A DNA stretch of 64,000 nucleotides from Nostoc sp. KVJ3 (GCF_026127265.1 NZ_WWFG01000001.1:2085501-2149500), one strand, 5' to 3'; positions 51,728-60,615 are shown, numbered from the stretch's first letter. Program-made: numbers and translations. The notes: a model not told the origin generated them from the letters alone.

Positions 51728-51841
51728 TTATCCTTGACGTTGTTTGTGCTTAGGGTTCACGCAGATCACCATGACGCGACCACGACGTTTGATCACGTTG
51801 CACTTTTCACAGATTTTCTTGACTGAGGCTCTAACTTTCAT
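51728..51841 (-). CDS. rpmJ: Ribosomal protein L36
   Basis: A 37-residue gene: MKVRASVKKICEKCNVIKRR and then GRVMVICVNPKHKQRQG. Cys11, Cys14, Cys27 and His32 form the zinc site, so this is the C-plus form, in contrast to the zinc-free L31 of the same operon. Position between infA and rpsM is canonical. Confidence 0.98.
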   Translation of the reverse strand: MKVRASVKKICEKCNVIKRRGRVMVICVNPKHKQRQG

Positions 51842-51958
51842 GCCTTTTATTCTTTGACTCCAAATATAAAATTATAGCATTTTTAGGAAAAACAATCCAC
51901 TAAGTTGACTAGAAAACAGTCAAAAAGATGGTTTTATGGTAAAATTCTCTACATATAG

Positions 51959-52183
51959 TTACTTCTTTCGTAATCGATAGGTAATTCTGCCTTTGGTCAA
52001 GTCATAGGGGGTTAACTCTACCTTGACGCGATCGCCGGGCAAAATCTTGATATAATTGCGGCGAATCTTGCCGGAAATGTGAGCTAGCACGTTAAATCCA
52101 TTGTCCAAGTCAACGCGAAACATCGCATTGGGCAAGGACTCTGTAACAGTGCCTTCCATTTCAATCAAATCTTGCTTAGACAA
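51959..52183 (-). CDS. infA: Translation initiation factor IF-1
   Basis: 74 residues, a single OB fold: [61 protein letters not shown]. It blocks the ribosomal A-site during initiation. It follows adk and precedes rpmJ. Confidence 0.98.
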
Positions 52184-52313
52184 TTTGTTTTTTCCTCAAC
52201 TCAACAATTTCGTGTTCAGTTGCAGCGCTTCATCTGCAAGAGAACACATTTTAAGAAATATATCAACAGTTTATTAATATATCTTAGCTAAAATTGATCT
52301 GTTTCTTGGGAGG

Positions 52314-52379
52314 GGGCATTGAGCATTGGGCATTGCTTATTTTCCCCCTGTCCCCTCATCTCCCTCATCTCCCTCATCC
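52314..52379. repeat. GCATTGA / CATCTCC heptamer array after adk
   Basis: GGGCATTGAGCATTGGGCATTG followed by CCCCTCATCTCCCTCATCTCCCTCATCCT. The array ends exactly at the adk stop codon. Confidence 0.75.
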
Positions 52380-52931
52380 TCAAGCGATTACCTTTTGCAG
52401 TTCACCAGTGACATCTTCTTGGGACTGATTACCATTGACTGTTAAAAGTTTTTGGCGATCGCGATAATAATCAATTAAGGGTGCAGTTTCATCGCGGTAA
52501 ACTTGTAACCGCCGACGAATCACCTCTTCGGTATCATCTTTTCGCCCTCTAGCTAGCAAACGCTCTATCACAACATCATCTGGTGCATCGAGATTGACCA
52601 CCCTTTCGCCAGTCTGATGTATTGTTTCCAGCAATTCTTCTAGAAAAGCCGCTTGCGTCACTTTGCGGGGAAAACCATCAAGAATCCAACCTTTTTCTGC
52701 ATCTGGTTGGTTGAGGCGCTCCTGTACCAAATCCTGAACTAGCTGGTCAGGGACTAACTCGCCGCTATTTACATAGTTTTGAGCCTTGATTCCCAAATGA
52801 GTTTGCTCTTTCATGGCTTGTCTTAATATTTCACCAGTAGAAACATGGGGAATATTCAAGTGTTCTGCCAATGCTTGAGCTTGTGTTCCTTTACCAGCTC
52901 CAGGTGGGCCCAAGAAGATTAGTCGCGTCAC
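52380..52931 (-). CDS. adk: Adenylate kinase
   Basis: 183 residues. P-loop GPPGAGKGT (about 8-16), NMP-binding segment with STGEILRQAM, and GWILDGFPRKVTQA. The LID insertion of about 27 residues found in E. coli-type enzymes is missing: LARGRKDDTEEVIRRRL runs straight through, so it is the short form. It starts with GTG, and the preceding secY stop codon overlaps it by one base (TAGTG). Confidence 0.97.
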   Translation of the reverse strand: MTRLIFLGPPGAGKGTQAQALAEHLNIPHVSTGEILRQAMKEQTHLGIKAQNYVNSGELVPDQLVQDLVQERLNQPDAEKGWILDGFPRKVTQAAFLEELLETIHQTGERVVNLDAPDDVVIERLLARGRKDDTEEVIRRRLQVYRDETAPLIDYYRDRQKLLTVNGNQSQEDVTGELQKVIA

Positions 52932-54244
52932 TATTGTTTCACCATTCCTTCATAGCGCTGAGAGATCACATAAGTTTGGATTTGTCTTGCCGTATCAATC
53001 GCCACACCAACTAGAATTAACAATGAGGTAGCACCCAAACCCTTAAAGGTGGGGACTCCTAAAGCTCTTTCCACACCGGTTGGGATAATAGCAACCAGTC
53101 CCAAAAAGATTGCACCCAAAAAAGTGAGTCGGTTTGAAACGCGCTCGATATACTCGCTAGTTGCTTTGCCGGGACGAATACCAGGAATACTAGAACCCAT
53201 TTTCTTCAAGTTTTGCGCTACATCTACCGGATTCAGAATCAACGATGAATAGAAGTAGCTAAAGAAAATGATGGAAATCATGTAAACCAAGGCATAGACC
53301 CAAGAGCCAGAACCGCTTGGACTCAAATAAGTGTTAATTATATTTGCCAATTCAGCATTCTTGGCGAAATTTGCAATTAGCAATGGCAAACTGAGGATGG
53401 CTGCGGCAAAGATAATTGGCATTACACCGCCTTGATTTAGCCGCAATGGTAAAAAGCTCCGTTGCTCTGCCAAAACTCGGCGACCTACTTGGCGACGAGC
53501 CGAAATAATCGGGATGCGGCGCATTCCTTCCTGCACAACCACAATACCAACAATGGTTGCCAAGAAAACTAAGATTAGTACTATGACGCGACCCACTGTT
53601 TCCCGACCGCCGACTTGCACCAAATCGATAGTATCGCCTAAAGCTTTTGGTAATGAAGCAACAATATTGACAAAAATCAACAATGATGCTCCGTTGCCAA
53701 TTCCACGCTCTGTAATTAGTTCTGATGCCCACATGACGAACATAGAACCAGCAGTCAGAGCGATCGCAGTTTCAGCTACAAAGATTGGCCCTGGATTTAA
53801 GGCAAATTGCTGGAGGAATAATGCCGAAAAAGCTGTACTTTGAAGAATTGCCCAACACACAGTTACATAGCGGGTAATTTGCGATATTTTCCGCCGACCT
53901 GCTTCGCCTTCATTTTTCTGTAAATTTTCTAAAGATGGAATCGCAGCAGTGAGTAATTGGATGATAATGGACGCATTAATAAAGGGTAAAATCCCTAGAG
54001 CAAAAACGCCCAAAGTCGAAAGTCCTCGCCCAGAAAATATATCCAATAAACCGAATATAGAATTACTACCCGATATGGCTTCGGTAAATCTAGGTCTATC
54101 AATTCCTGGTACGGGCAAGAAGATGCCCAGGCGAACCAAAATTAGAACACCGACAGTTACAAGCAGCCTACCTCTAAGTCCGGCTGCTTGTGCCATCTGC
54201 ATAAAAGTTTCTTGAGCCGTTGGGGCTTTGTCTCGACTGATCAT
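52931..54244 (-). CDS. secY: Preprotein translocase subunit SecY
   Basis: 437 residues with ten membrane helices and typical motifs: RLGIFLPVPGIDRPRF, GILPFINASIIIQLL, GGVMPIIFAAAIL and the GIRPGKATSEYIERVSNRLTFLGA cytoplasmic loop that contacts SecA and the ribosome. It is the core of the Sec channel in plasma and thylakoid membranes. It follows rplO and overlaps adk by one base. Confidence 0.98.
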   Translation of the reverse strand: MISRDKAPTAQETFMQMAQAAGLRGRLLVTVGVLILVRLGIFLPVPGIDRPRFTEAISGSNSIFGLLDIFSGRGLSTLGVFALGILPFINASIIIQLLTAAIPSLENLQKNEGEAGRRKISQITRYVTVCWAILQSTAFSALFLQQFALNPGPIFVAETAIALTAGSMFVMWASELITERGIGNGASLLIFVNIVASLPKALGDTIDLVQVGGRETVGRVIVLILVFLATIVGIVVVQEGMRRIPIISARRQVGRRVLAEQRSFLPLRLNQGGVMPIIFAAAILSLPLLIANFAKNAELANIINTYLSPSGSGSWVYALVYMISIIFFSYFYSSLILNPVDVAQNLKKMGSSIPGIRPGKATSEYIERVSNRLTFLGAIFLGLVAIIPTGVERALGVPTFKGLGATSLLILVGVAIDTARQIQTYVISQRYEGMVKQ

Positions 54245-54318
54245 AGAGTGCTACCTTTATAGTGAACCAGGCGCTGACAGCGAGTTGGCTTCCATTTAAG
54301 TGCGCTGTTCCGGCTCAC

Positions 54319-54762
54319 TCATAAGACTTCACAACTACCACCAGCTGCCTCAATTTTGCTACGAGCTGTACCTGTGAAAGCTGCCGCTTGTACCTTGAGC
54401 GGAATGCTCAATTCCCCGTTACCTAAAATTTTCAATCGCCCTTTGACAGCAGTCAGGATACCTGCTGCCTTCAATGAGGTCAAAGTTACTTCCGTATTAG
54501 GGGGAAGGGAGGCTAGCTTCTCTACATTAATCGTAGTGTAAATCTTCTGATTAACAATGGGAAAGCCCTTCAGCTTAGGTAAGCGGCGGTACAATGGCTG
54601 TTGACCACCTTCAAAACCGGGTCGAGTACCGCTACCAGAACGAGATTTTTGGCCACGCATACCTAGACCAGCACTAGCGCCTTGACCGGCAGAAATACCT
54701 CTGGCTACACGCTTCTTGCGTTTCTTTGAGCCTTTTTGCGGCTTAACATCATGGAGTCTCAT
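54319..54762 (-). CDS. rplO: Ribosomal protein L15
   Basis: 147 residues; the glycine/arginine-rich N terminus (MRLHDVKPQKGSKKRKKRVARGISAGQGASAGLGMRGQKSRSG) threads into 23S rRNA. rpmD (L30), which lies before rplO in E. coli, is absent, as is usual in cyanobacteria. Confidence 0.98.
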   Translation of the reverse strand: MRLHDVKPQKGSKKRKKRVARGISAGQGASAGLGMRGQKSRSGSGTRPGFEGGQQPLYRRLPKLKGFPIVNQKIYTTINVEKLASLPPNTEVTLTSLKAAGILTAVKGRLKILGNGELSIPLKVQAAAFTGTARSKIEAAGGSCEVL

Positions 54763-54771
54763 AAGTTACCA

Positions 54772-54863
54772 AGTTGTCATTTTTCGTTTCTCATTTGTCA
54801 TTTGTCATTTGTAGTTTGTCATTTGTTCAGAACAAAGGACTACTGACCAAGGACAAATGACTA
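54772..54863. repeat. GTCATTT / GGACAAATGAC array between rpsE and rplO
   Basis: About six (G/C)TCATTT units followed by GGACTACTGACCAAGGACAAATGAC in complementary sense. Confidence 0.8.
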
Positions 54864-54864
54864 G

Positions 54865-55392
54865 TTAGATGTAGAGATTTTGAATAGGAATACCGCGATC
54901 TTCGGCGACTTCAGAAAGAGTCCGCAATGTAGATAAAGCATTGACTGCGGCTCTAGCATTATTGAGCGGATTGTTGGAACCAAGTTGCTTGGCTAAGACG
55001 TTACGAACTCCTGCCAATTCCAATACAGTTCGCACAGCACCACCCGCAATTACCCCAGTACCAGGTGCGGCTGGACGCATAATCACTTTTGCACCACCAC
55101 CGACACCATCAATGGGGTGAGGGATGGAGTTAGATTTGGTGATTGGGATATCAATTAGGTGTTTTTTGCCGTCGGCTACGCCTTTTTTGACTGCGCCGAT
55201 TACATCTGAAGCTTTGCCTACTCCGACACCAACTTGACCGCGTTCGTTACCTACAACAACGATCGCTCGGAAGCTAAGTTTTTTACCGCCTTTGACGACC
55301 TTGCTCACGCGGCGGATTTGGATAACCCGCTCTTGCCAAGTAGTTTCTTCTTTTTTGGCACGCTTTGTTCTACTTTTACGCTCTGTTGCCAT
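54865..55392 (-). CDS. rpsE: Ribosomal protein S5
   Basis: 175 residues: a basic N-terminal extension, then WQERVIQIRRVSKVVKGGKKLSFRAIVVVGNERGQVGVGVGKA (double-stranded-RNA-binding-like fold) and the C-terminal domain. It follows rplR and precedes rplO. Confidence 0.98.
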   Translation of the reverse strand: MATERKSRTKRAKKEETTWQERVIQIRRVSKVVKGGKKLSFRAIVVVGNERGQVGVGVGKASDVIGAVKKGVADGKKHLIDIPITKSNSIPHPIDGVGGGAKVIMRPAAPGTGVIAGGAVRTVLELAGVRNVLAKQLGSNNPLNNARAAVNALSTLRTLSEVAEDRGIPIQNLYI

Positions 55393-55412
55393 AATTTATG
55401 CTCTGGTGAACG

Positions 55413-55484
55413 TCATTTGTCAGTTGTCATTTGTCATTTGTCTTTTGTCATTTCTCCAATGACTAATGACTAATGACCAATGAC
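55413..55484. repeat. GTCATTT / AATGACT array between rplR and rpsE
   Basis: Five GTCA(T/G)TT units, a short spacer, then four AATGAC(T/C) units; the halves are complementary. Confidence 0.85.
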
Positions 55485-55485
55485 T

Positions 55486-55848
55486 TTAGAAATCTAAACC
55501 GGCTTCGCGGGCTGCATCAGCTAGGGCTTTGACACGACCATGATATAAGTTACCACCGCGATCGAAGACTACTTTAGTGATGCCTTTTTCTAGTGATCGC
55601 ACTGCGATCAACTTACCAACTTGTACCGATGCGTCGCGGTTTGCACCTGACGCTAAACTAGATTTTAAATCTGGTTCTAAAGTCGATGCTGCCACTATGG
55701 TTTGATGCTGACTATCATCAATTACCTGGGCATAAATATGCTCATTAGAACGGAATACCGCTAAACGCGGACGTTCTGGGGAGCCAACAACTTTACCACG
55801 AACCCGGCGATGACGACGGTTTTTTGATTCTCTACGAGTAAGTTTCAT
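55486..55848 (-). CDS. rplR: Ribosomal protein L18
   Basis: 120 residues (RGKVVGSPERPRLAVFRSNEHIYAQVIDD). It binds 5S rRNA. Its start is two bases after the rplF stop codon. Confidence 0.98.
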   Translation of the reverse strand: MKLTRRESKNRRHRRVRGKVVGSPERPRLAVFRSNEHIYAQVIDDSQHQTIVAASTLEPDLKSSLASGANRDASVQVGKLIAVRSLEKGITKVVFDRGGNLYHGRVKALADAAREAGLDF

Positions 55849-55850
55849 TT

Positions 55851-56399
55851 CTACTTCTTACCACCCTTACCAGTCTTACCAGCCTTACGTCTTACCACTT
55901 CACCGGCATAGCGAATGCCTTTACCTTTGTAAGGTTCTGGTGGACGAACGGCGCGAATTTTTGCGGCTGTATTACCTACAATTTCTTTGTCGTAGCCGCT
56001 AACAATTACGTTAGTGGTGCCTTCGACTGCAAACTGAATTCCTTCTGGTGGTTCAATTTGCACCTGATGGCTATAACCCATGTTTAAAACTAGGTTACGC
56101 CCTTGAAGTTGTGCCCTGTAACCAACACCTTGGATTTCCAAACGGCGCTGAAAACCTTGGGAAACACCCTCGACCATGTTGGCAACTAAAGTGCGGCTCA
56201 AGCCGTGCAGTTGCTTCGATGTCCGAGTTTCATCCCGACGATTTACGTGTAATATTTCTCCCTCTTGAGAGAGTGAGACATTATCTCTGAGAGTGCGAGA
56301 AAGTTCTCCTTTCGGGCCTTTCACTACAATATTCGTACCATCGATCGCTACTTGAACTTTTGCGGGAATAGTAATTGGACGTTTACCAATACGAGACAT
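55851..56399 (-). CDS. rplF: Ribosomal protein L6
   Basis: 182 residues, MSRIGKRPITIPAKVQVAIDG and the C-terminal RPPEPYKGKGIRYAGEVVRRKAGKTGK signature. It follows rpsH after a long heptamer array and abuts rplR. Confidence 0.98.
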   Translation of the reverse strand: MSRIGKRPITIPAKVQVAIDGTNIVVKGPKGELSRTLRDNVSLSQEGEILHVNRRDETRTSKQLHGLSRTLVANMVEGVSQGFQRRLEIQGVGYRAQLQGRNLVLNMGYSHQVQIEPPEGIQFAVEGTTNVIVSGYDKEIVGNTAAKIRAVRPPEPYKGKGIRYAGEVVRRKAGKTGKGGKK

Positions 56400-56403
56400 T
56401 ACT

Positions 56404-56519
56404 TTTTGTCCTTTGTTATTTGTCCTTTGTCCTTTGTTACTTGCCGTTTGTTATTTGCCTTTTGTCCTTTGCTCAGACAAATGACCAATGACTAATGACA
56501 AATGACTAATGACCAATGA
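56404..56519. repeat. TTTGTCC / AATGAC array between rpsH and rplF
   Basis: The longest array in the operon: about ten TTTGT(C/T)(C/A) units, then seven (C/A)AATGAC-type units, complementary across a GCTCAGAC centre. Confidence 0.85.
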
Positions 56520-56921
56520 CTACCAAACGTAACAAAGCACTTCGCCACCCAAGTTTTGACGACGCGCTTCGCGGTCAGTCATAATCCCACTGGATGTAGA
56601 AATAATGGCAATGCCAATACCGCCTAGTACTCTTGGTAATTCTTTTCTGTTGGAGTAAACACGCAAGCCTGGCTTACTCACTCGCTTTAAGGCGGTGATT
56701 AGAGGCTGACGATTCTTACCTTTATATTTCAGGGAAATCACTAGGTTGTGTTTTACCCCTTCTTCTGCTTCTTCGATTTCAGCAATAAAGCCTTCCTCCC
56801 GTAGCACTTTGGCAATGCTGCGGGTCATTTTTGTAGCTGGCACTTGTGTAGTTTGATGCCGCGCCAGGTTGGCATTGCGGATGCGCGTCAGCATATCTGC
56901 AATTGTGTCGTTAGCCGCCAT
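56520..56921 (-). CDS. rpsH: Ribosomal protein S8
   Basis: 133 residues: MAANDTIADMLTRIRNANLARHQTTQVPATKM and the C-terminal ISTSSGIMTDREARRQNLGGEVLCYVW. rpsN (S14), which precedes rpsH in E. coli, is absent, so rplE precedes it directly, 20 bases away. Confidence 0.98.
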   Translation of the reverse strand: MAANDTIADMLTRIRNANLARHQTTQVPATKMTRSIAKVLREEGFIAEIEEAEEGVKHNLVISLKYKGKNRQPLITALKRVSKPGLRVYSNRKELPRVLGGIGIAIISTSSGIMTDREARRQNLGGEVLCYVW

Positions 56922-56941
56922 CGTTCCCTCTATAGATGAAC

Positions 56942-57490
56942 TTACTGATCGCGAAAGGGCATTCCTAATTCTTTAAGTAAGGCGCGACCCTCTTCGTCGT
57001 TTTTTGCTGTGGTGATGATGGAAATATCCATCCCACGCACTTGATCAACGCTGTCGTATTCGACTTCTGGAAAAATTAGCTGTTCTCTTACACCCAGAGT
57101 ATAGTTACCCCGTCCGTCAAAGCTTTTAGGGCTAACGCCACGAAAATCTCGAATTCTAGGTAGTGATAGGCTAACCAGCCGGTCGAAAAAGGCATACATC
57201 CGCTCGGATCTAAGAGTAACCATGATCCCGACGGGCATCCCTTGACGAATCTTAAAGCCAGCGATCGCTTTTTTCGCCCGCGTTACCACTGGTTTTTGAC
57301 CAGTAACAAGCGCAATTTCGTTGATGGATGCTTCCAGTGACTTCGCATTTTGAGCAGCTTCACCCAAACCTCGGTTAATAGTAACCTTTACCAACTTCGG
57401 TACTTGATGAACGTTGGTATATTGAAACTGATTGATCAGTTTGGGGACGATTGTCTCTTGATATAAGCTTTTGAGTCTTGTTGCTGCCAT
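56942..57490 (-). CDS. rplE: Ribosomal protein L5
   Basis: 182 residues (LKSLYQETIVPKLINQFQYTNVHQVPKLVKVTINRGLG). It binds 5S rRNA and P-site tRNA. It follows rplX after a short TTATGAG repeat array. Confidence 0.98.
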   Translation of the reverse strand: MAATRLKSLYQETIVPKLINQFQYTNVHQVPKLVKVTINRGLGEAAQNAKSLEASINEIALVTGQKPVVTRAKKAIAGFKIRQGMPVGIMVTLRSERMYAFFDRLVSLSLPRIRDFRGVSPKSFDGRGNYTLGVREQLIFPEVEYDSVDQVRGMDISIITTAKNDEEGRALLKELGMPFRDQ

Positions 57491-57530
57491 AGTTTTTTGT
57501 CCTGATATCCCTGGGCTTGGTCAGGGAACA

Positions 57531-57606
57531 AAGTTATGAGTTATGAGTTATGAGTTGTGAGTTATGAGTTAAATTTAATTCCTAACTCTTAATTCCTAAC
57601 TGCTAA
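57531..57606. repeat. TTATGAG / CCTAACT array between rplX and rplE
   Basis: Six TTATGAG-type units followed by CCTAACTCTTAATTCCTAACTGCTAAC, a different heptamer family from the GTCATTT arrays but occupying an equivalent position. Confidence 0.8.
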
Positions 57607-57960
57607 CTATTTATCCAGAATCTCACCAGTTTTCTTGAGTTTTCTGACTTTCTTGCCTTCTGAGGTAAAGGTATAACAAACACGACTAGCAACGTTCTGC
57701 TTAGTGGAATAAAGCATCACGTTAGAGCTATGAATTGGGAATTCCTGGGTGACAATCCGCCCTGATTCCCCTTCTTGCTGGGGTTTGACGTGCTTGGTCT
57801 TGATGTTGACACCTTTGACGATGACTTTACTCAGTTGGGGAAGTGCCTGGACAATTTCACCAATTTTTCCTTTGTCTTTCCCAGCAATCACTTGTACAGT
57901 GTCGCCAGTTTTGACGTGCATTTTGTGGAATACTTTGGGCGTACCTTGTTTGGTTGCCAT
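57607..57960 (-). CDS. rplX: Ribosomal protein L24
   Basis: 117 residues with the KOW motif KTGDTVQVIAGKDKGKIGEIVQALP. Its ATG overlaps the rplN stop codon by one base (TAATG). Confidence 0.98.
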   Translation of the reverse strand: MATKQGTPKVFHKMHVKTGDTVQVIAGKDKGKIGEIVQALPQLSKVIVKGVNIKTKHVKPQQEGESGRIVTQEFPIHSSNVMLYSTKQNVASRVCYTFTSEGKKVRKLKKTGEILDK

Positions 57961-58328
57961 TAAAGCACCTCCGGAGCCAGAGAAACAATTTTGGTAAAGT
58001 TTTTATCGCGCAGTTCCCGTGCAACTGGGCCAAAAACCCGTGTGCCTCTGGGATTACCGTCTTTGTTGATAATCACAGCAGCGTTATCATCAAAGCGAAT
58101 ACTCATGCCACTGTCACGAGAGACAGCTTTCCGAGTGCGGACAATTACTGCTTCCACAACATCAGACTTTTTTACAGCCATGTTGGGCGTAGCATCTTTG
58201 ACAACGGCGATAATTTTATCACCGATAAAACCATAACGGCGGTTGCCTCCACCTAAGACGCGGATGCACATTAGTTTACGAGCGCCGCTATTATCAGCAA
58301 CATTTAAATAAGTCTGGGGTTGAATCAC
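57960..58328 (-). CDS. rplN: Ribosomal protein L14
   Basis: 122 residues, MIQPQTYLNVADNSGARKLMCIRVLGG, the universal L14 start. It is the binding partner of the silencing factor RsfS, also encoded in this window. Confidence 0.98.
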   Translation of the reverse strand: MIQPQTYLNVADNSGARKLMCIRVLGGGNRRYGFIGDKIIAVVKDATPNMAVKKSDVVEAVIVRTRKAVSRDSGMSIRFDDNAAVIINKDGNPRGTRVFGPVARELRDKNFTKIVSLAPEVL

Positions 58329-58374
58329 AATTATTCTCCCTTGTGGTGTTGTTAGTTTCTAACAACGATGAGGT

Positions 58375-58623
58375 TTAAGCGGGCTTGACGTTCAGGACTT
58401 CTGTGATTTTCCAGCGCTTGGTTTTGCTCAGGGGTCTAGTTTCCTGAATGCGAACGCGATCGCCTACTTTACACTTATTTTCTTCGTCGTGAACTTTATA
58501 TCGTTGGGTGTTAACCACAATTTTGCCGTACTTGGGGTGAGGAGCGCGGTTTTCTATGGCAACTACCACAGTTTTTTGCATTTTATCGCTCACTACCAAG
58601 CCAACTCGTTCTTTAACTGCCAT
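58375..58623 (-). CDS. rpsQ: Ribosomal protein S17
   Basis: 82 residues: MAVKERVGLVVSDKMQKTVVVAIENRAPHPKYGK and GDRVRIQETRPLSKTKRWKI. It begins six bases after rpmC. Confidence 0.98.
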   Translation of the reverse strand: MAVKERVGLVVSDKMQKTVVVAIENRAPHPKYGKIVVNTQRYKVHDEENKCKVGDRVRIQETRPLSKTKRWKITEVLNVKPA

Positions 58624-58629
58624 AATCTC

Positions 58630-58857
58630 CTACTTTTTTTCTTTAGCCGATTGACTTGCTGCCCGTTTGCGTTCTGTCTCTAATGTCAGCAACTGGGCTA
58701 GGCGGTGTCGAGCCTGTTTAAACTGGTGGGGCTTTTCTAATTGTCTTGTCGCTTTTTGCAAGCGCAACTGAAATAGTTGTCTTTTGATGGCGACAATTTC
58801 ATCAGAGAGCTTTTCGTCACTTAATTCTCTAGCTTCTGAAATCTTGGGAAGAGGCAT
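58630..58857 (-). CDS. rpmC: Ribosomal protein L29
   Basis: 75 residues, helical: ARELSDEKLSDEIVAIKRQLFQLRLQKATRQLEKPHQFKQARHRLAQLLT. It lines the polypeptide exit tunnel and is a docking site for trigger factor and SRP. It is three bases after rplP. Confidence 0.97.
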   Translation of the reverse strand: MPLPKISEARELSDEKLSDEIVAIKRQLFQLRLQKATRQLEKPHQFKQARHRLAQLLTLETERKRAASQSAKEKK

Positions 58858-58860
58858 AAG

Positions 58861-59286
58861 CTACTCCTGCTCCTGTGGTTGAGGGCGCACAATAAACTTG
58901 GTTTTTATAGGCAGTTTAAATGAAGCTAAACGCATAGCTTCCCGGGCGATTTCTTCAGTCACTCCGCCGATTTCAAACAAAATCCGTCCTGGCTTGACTA
59001 CCGCTACCCAAAACTCTGGATTACCTTTACCGGAACCCATCCGGGTTTCAGCAGGACGCATGGTTACAGGTTTATCAGGGAAAATCCGAATCCAGATTTG
59101 TCCACCCCGACGAATATAACGAGTCATTGCCCGACGAGAAGCCTCGATTTGCCGGGAGGTAATCCAAGCAGGTTCTTGTGCTTGGAGTGCAAAATCACCG
59201 AAGTTGAGGGTGCTACCACGGGTGGCTAGTCCCTCCATCCGTCCGCGCTGTTGTTTGCGGAATTTAGTTCTTCTAGGGCTTAACAT
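58861..59286 (-). CDS. rplP: Ribosomal protein L16
   Basis: 141 residues: MLSPRRTKFRKQQRGRMEGLATRG and PVTMRPAETRMGSGKGNPEFWVAVVKPGRILFEIGG. It organises the tRNA-binding face of the large subunit. It follows rpsC after a repeat array. Confidence 0.98.
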   Translation of the reverse strand: MLSPRRTKFRKQQRGRMEGLATRGSTLNFGDFALQAQEPAWITSRQIEASRRAMTRYIRRGGQIWIRIFPDKPVTMRPAETRMGSGKGNPEFWVAVVKPGRILFEIGGVTEEIAREAMRLASFKLPIKTKFIVRPQPQEQE

Positions 59287-59291
59287 GGTTT

Positions 59292-59417
59292 GTTACTTGT
59301 CATTTGTCATTTGTCCCCTCTTACAAAGTTTTGATCGCCGGAAACCGGCGCTCCGACTTTGCGCTTTGTCATTTGTCATCTGCCATTTACTAATGACTAA
59401 TGACTAATGACTAATGA
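59292..59417. repeat. GTCATTT / TAATGAC array with GC-rich core between rpsC and rplP
   Basis: GTCATTT units, then the palindromic core GATCGCCGGAAACCGGCG, more GTCATTT units, and four TAATGAC units. It is a composite of two repeat families. Confidence 0.8.
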
Positions 59418-59421
59418 CGAT

Positions 59422-60204
59422 TTATCCTTCATTTGAGCGGTCTTCAAATTGCTGGCGACGACGTTGTTGTTGACGGCGACGGGGTTCACGATCGCGATCG
59501 CGGGGATCTCGTTCGCGATCGCGGCTTGCGGGTGGTAGCGGATCTGGTTCCTGTCCAGGAATAATTTCTCCCTTAAAGACCCATACTTTGATACCCAAAA
59601 TTCCGTAAACAGTTTTTGCTGTGCAATAAGAGTAGTCAATGTCAGCGCGTAATGTATGTAAAGGTACTCTACCTTCACGAGTCCACTCTGTCCGGGCAAT
59701 TTCTGCACCGTTGAGCCGACCGCTGACTTGGATTTTAATCCCTTGAACACCAGCGCGTTGGGCACGCTGAATTGATTGCCGCACTACCCGGCGAAAGGAA
59801 ACTCGGCGTTCTAATTGTTGAGCAATGTATTCGGCAATTAGATAGGCATCAGCATCAACTCGTTGTATTTCGACTACGTTAATGCGAATTTGGCGATTAC
59901 TACCCAACAGTCCTTGGAGTCCGGTACGCAAGGATTCAATACCTTGCCCACCACGACCTACTACTACACCGGGTCTAGCTGTACGCACTTCTAAGTCGAT
60001 TTGGTCGGCTTTGCGCTCAATCCGCACTTCGGAAATACCGGCGTTGTTTTGAGCCTGTCTACCGAGCTTTTGTTCTATGTATTGACGGAGTTTGTAGTCT
60101 TCTTGTAAAAGTTCTGGGTAACGATCAGGAACAGCAAACCAACGGGATTGATGCTCATGTGTAATACCCAGGCGAAAACCAACTGGATGAATCTTCTGTC
60201 CCAC
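59422..60204 (-). CDS. rpsC: Ribosomal protein S3 with HIP1-encoded tail
   Basis: 260 residues. Standard S3 (about 1-212): MGQKIHPVGFRLGITHEHQSRWFA, the KH domain with VVGRGGQGIESLRTGL, and the C-terminal VQGIKIQVSGRLNGAEIARTEW. It starts with GTG. Beyond about residue 215 is a highly charged Arg/Asp/Glu/Gln tail (PASRDRERDPRDRDREPRRR) whose DNA (59486-59525) consists largely of overlapping GCGATCGC palindromes. Some extension is common in cyanobacterial S3; its HIP1 origin here is read from the sequence. Confidence 0.98.
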   Translation of the reverse strand: MGQKIHPVGFRLGITHEHQSRWFAVPDRYPELLQEDYKLRQYIEQKLGRQAQNNAGISEVRIERKADQIDLEVRTARPGVVVGRGGQGIESLRTGLQGLLGSNRQIRINVVEIQRVDADAYLIAEYIAQQLERRVSFRRVVRQSIQRAQRAGVQGIKIQVSGRLNGAEIARTEWTREGRVPLHTLRADIDYSYCTAKTVYGILGIKVWVFKGEIIPGQEPDPLPPASRDRERDPRDRDREPRRRQQQRRRQQFEDRSNEG

Positions 60205-60258
60205 GAATGCTTCCTCTAAAATTTCTTACTTTACGCAATTTATTCGTGTAAAAAAAGC

Positions 60259-60615
60259 TTATTTTTCTGGAGCGGCTGCAACAGCCACAGTAATATGACA
60301 CGTTGGTTTGCGAATTTGGTAAGCTCGACCTTGCGCTCTTGGTTGGAACCGCTTCAGAGGTGGTCCTTGATCGGCGTAAGCTTGAGTAATCACTAGTTGA
60401 GTCCGATCTAACCCAGCATTGTGTTCAGCATTAGCGGCAGCGCTTCTGAGAACTTTCAATATGGGATCAGTGGCGCGATAGGGCATGAATTCTAAGATGA
60501 TTAACGCTTCTCGGTACGATCGCCCCCGGATTTGATCGAGTACCCGACGCACTTTGTAAGCCGAGATGCGGATAAAACGAGCGATCGCTTTTACTTCAGT
60601 AGTATTAGTAGCCAT
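60259..60615 (-). CDS. rplV: Ribosomal protein L22
   Basis: 118 residues from ATG 60615 (MATNTTEVKAIARFIRISAY); the in-frame start at 60636 adds seven residues (MTKLEKI) that overlap the upstream repeat. KVRRVLDQIRGRSYREALIILEFMP and the C-terminal hairpin (GPPLKRFQPRAQGRAYQIRKPTCHITV) reach the exit tunnel, the macrolide-resistance loop. Confidence 0.97.
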   Translation of the reverse strand: MATNTTEVKAIARFIRISAYKVRRVLDQIRGRSYREALIILEFMPYRATDPILKVLRSAAANAEHNAGLDRTQLVITQAYADQGPPLKRFQPRAQGRAYQIRKPTCHITVAVAAAPEK

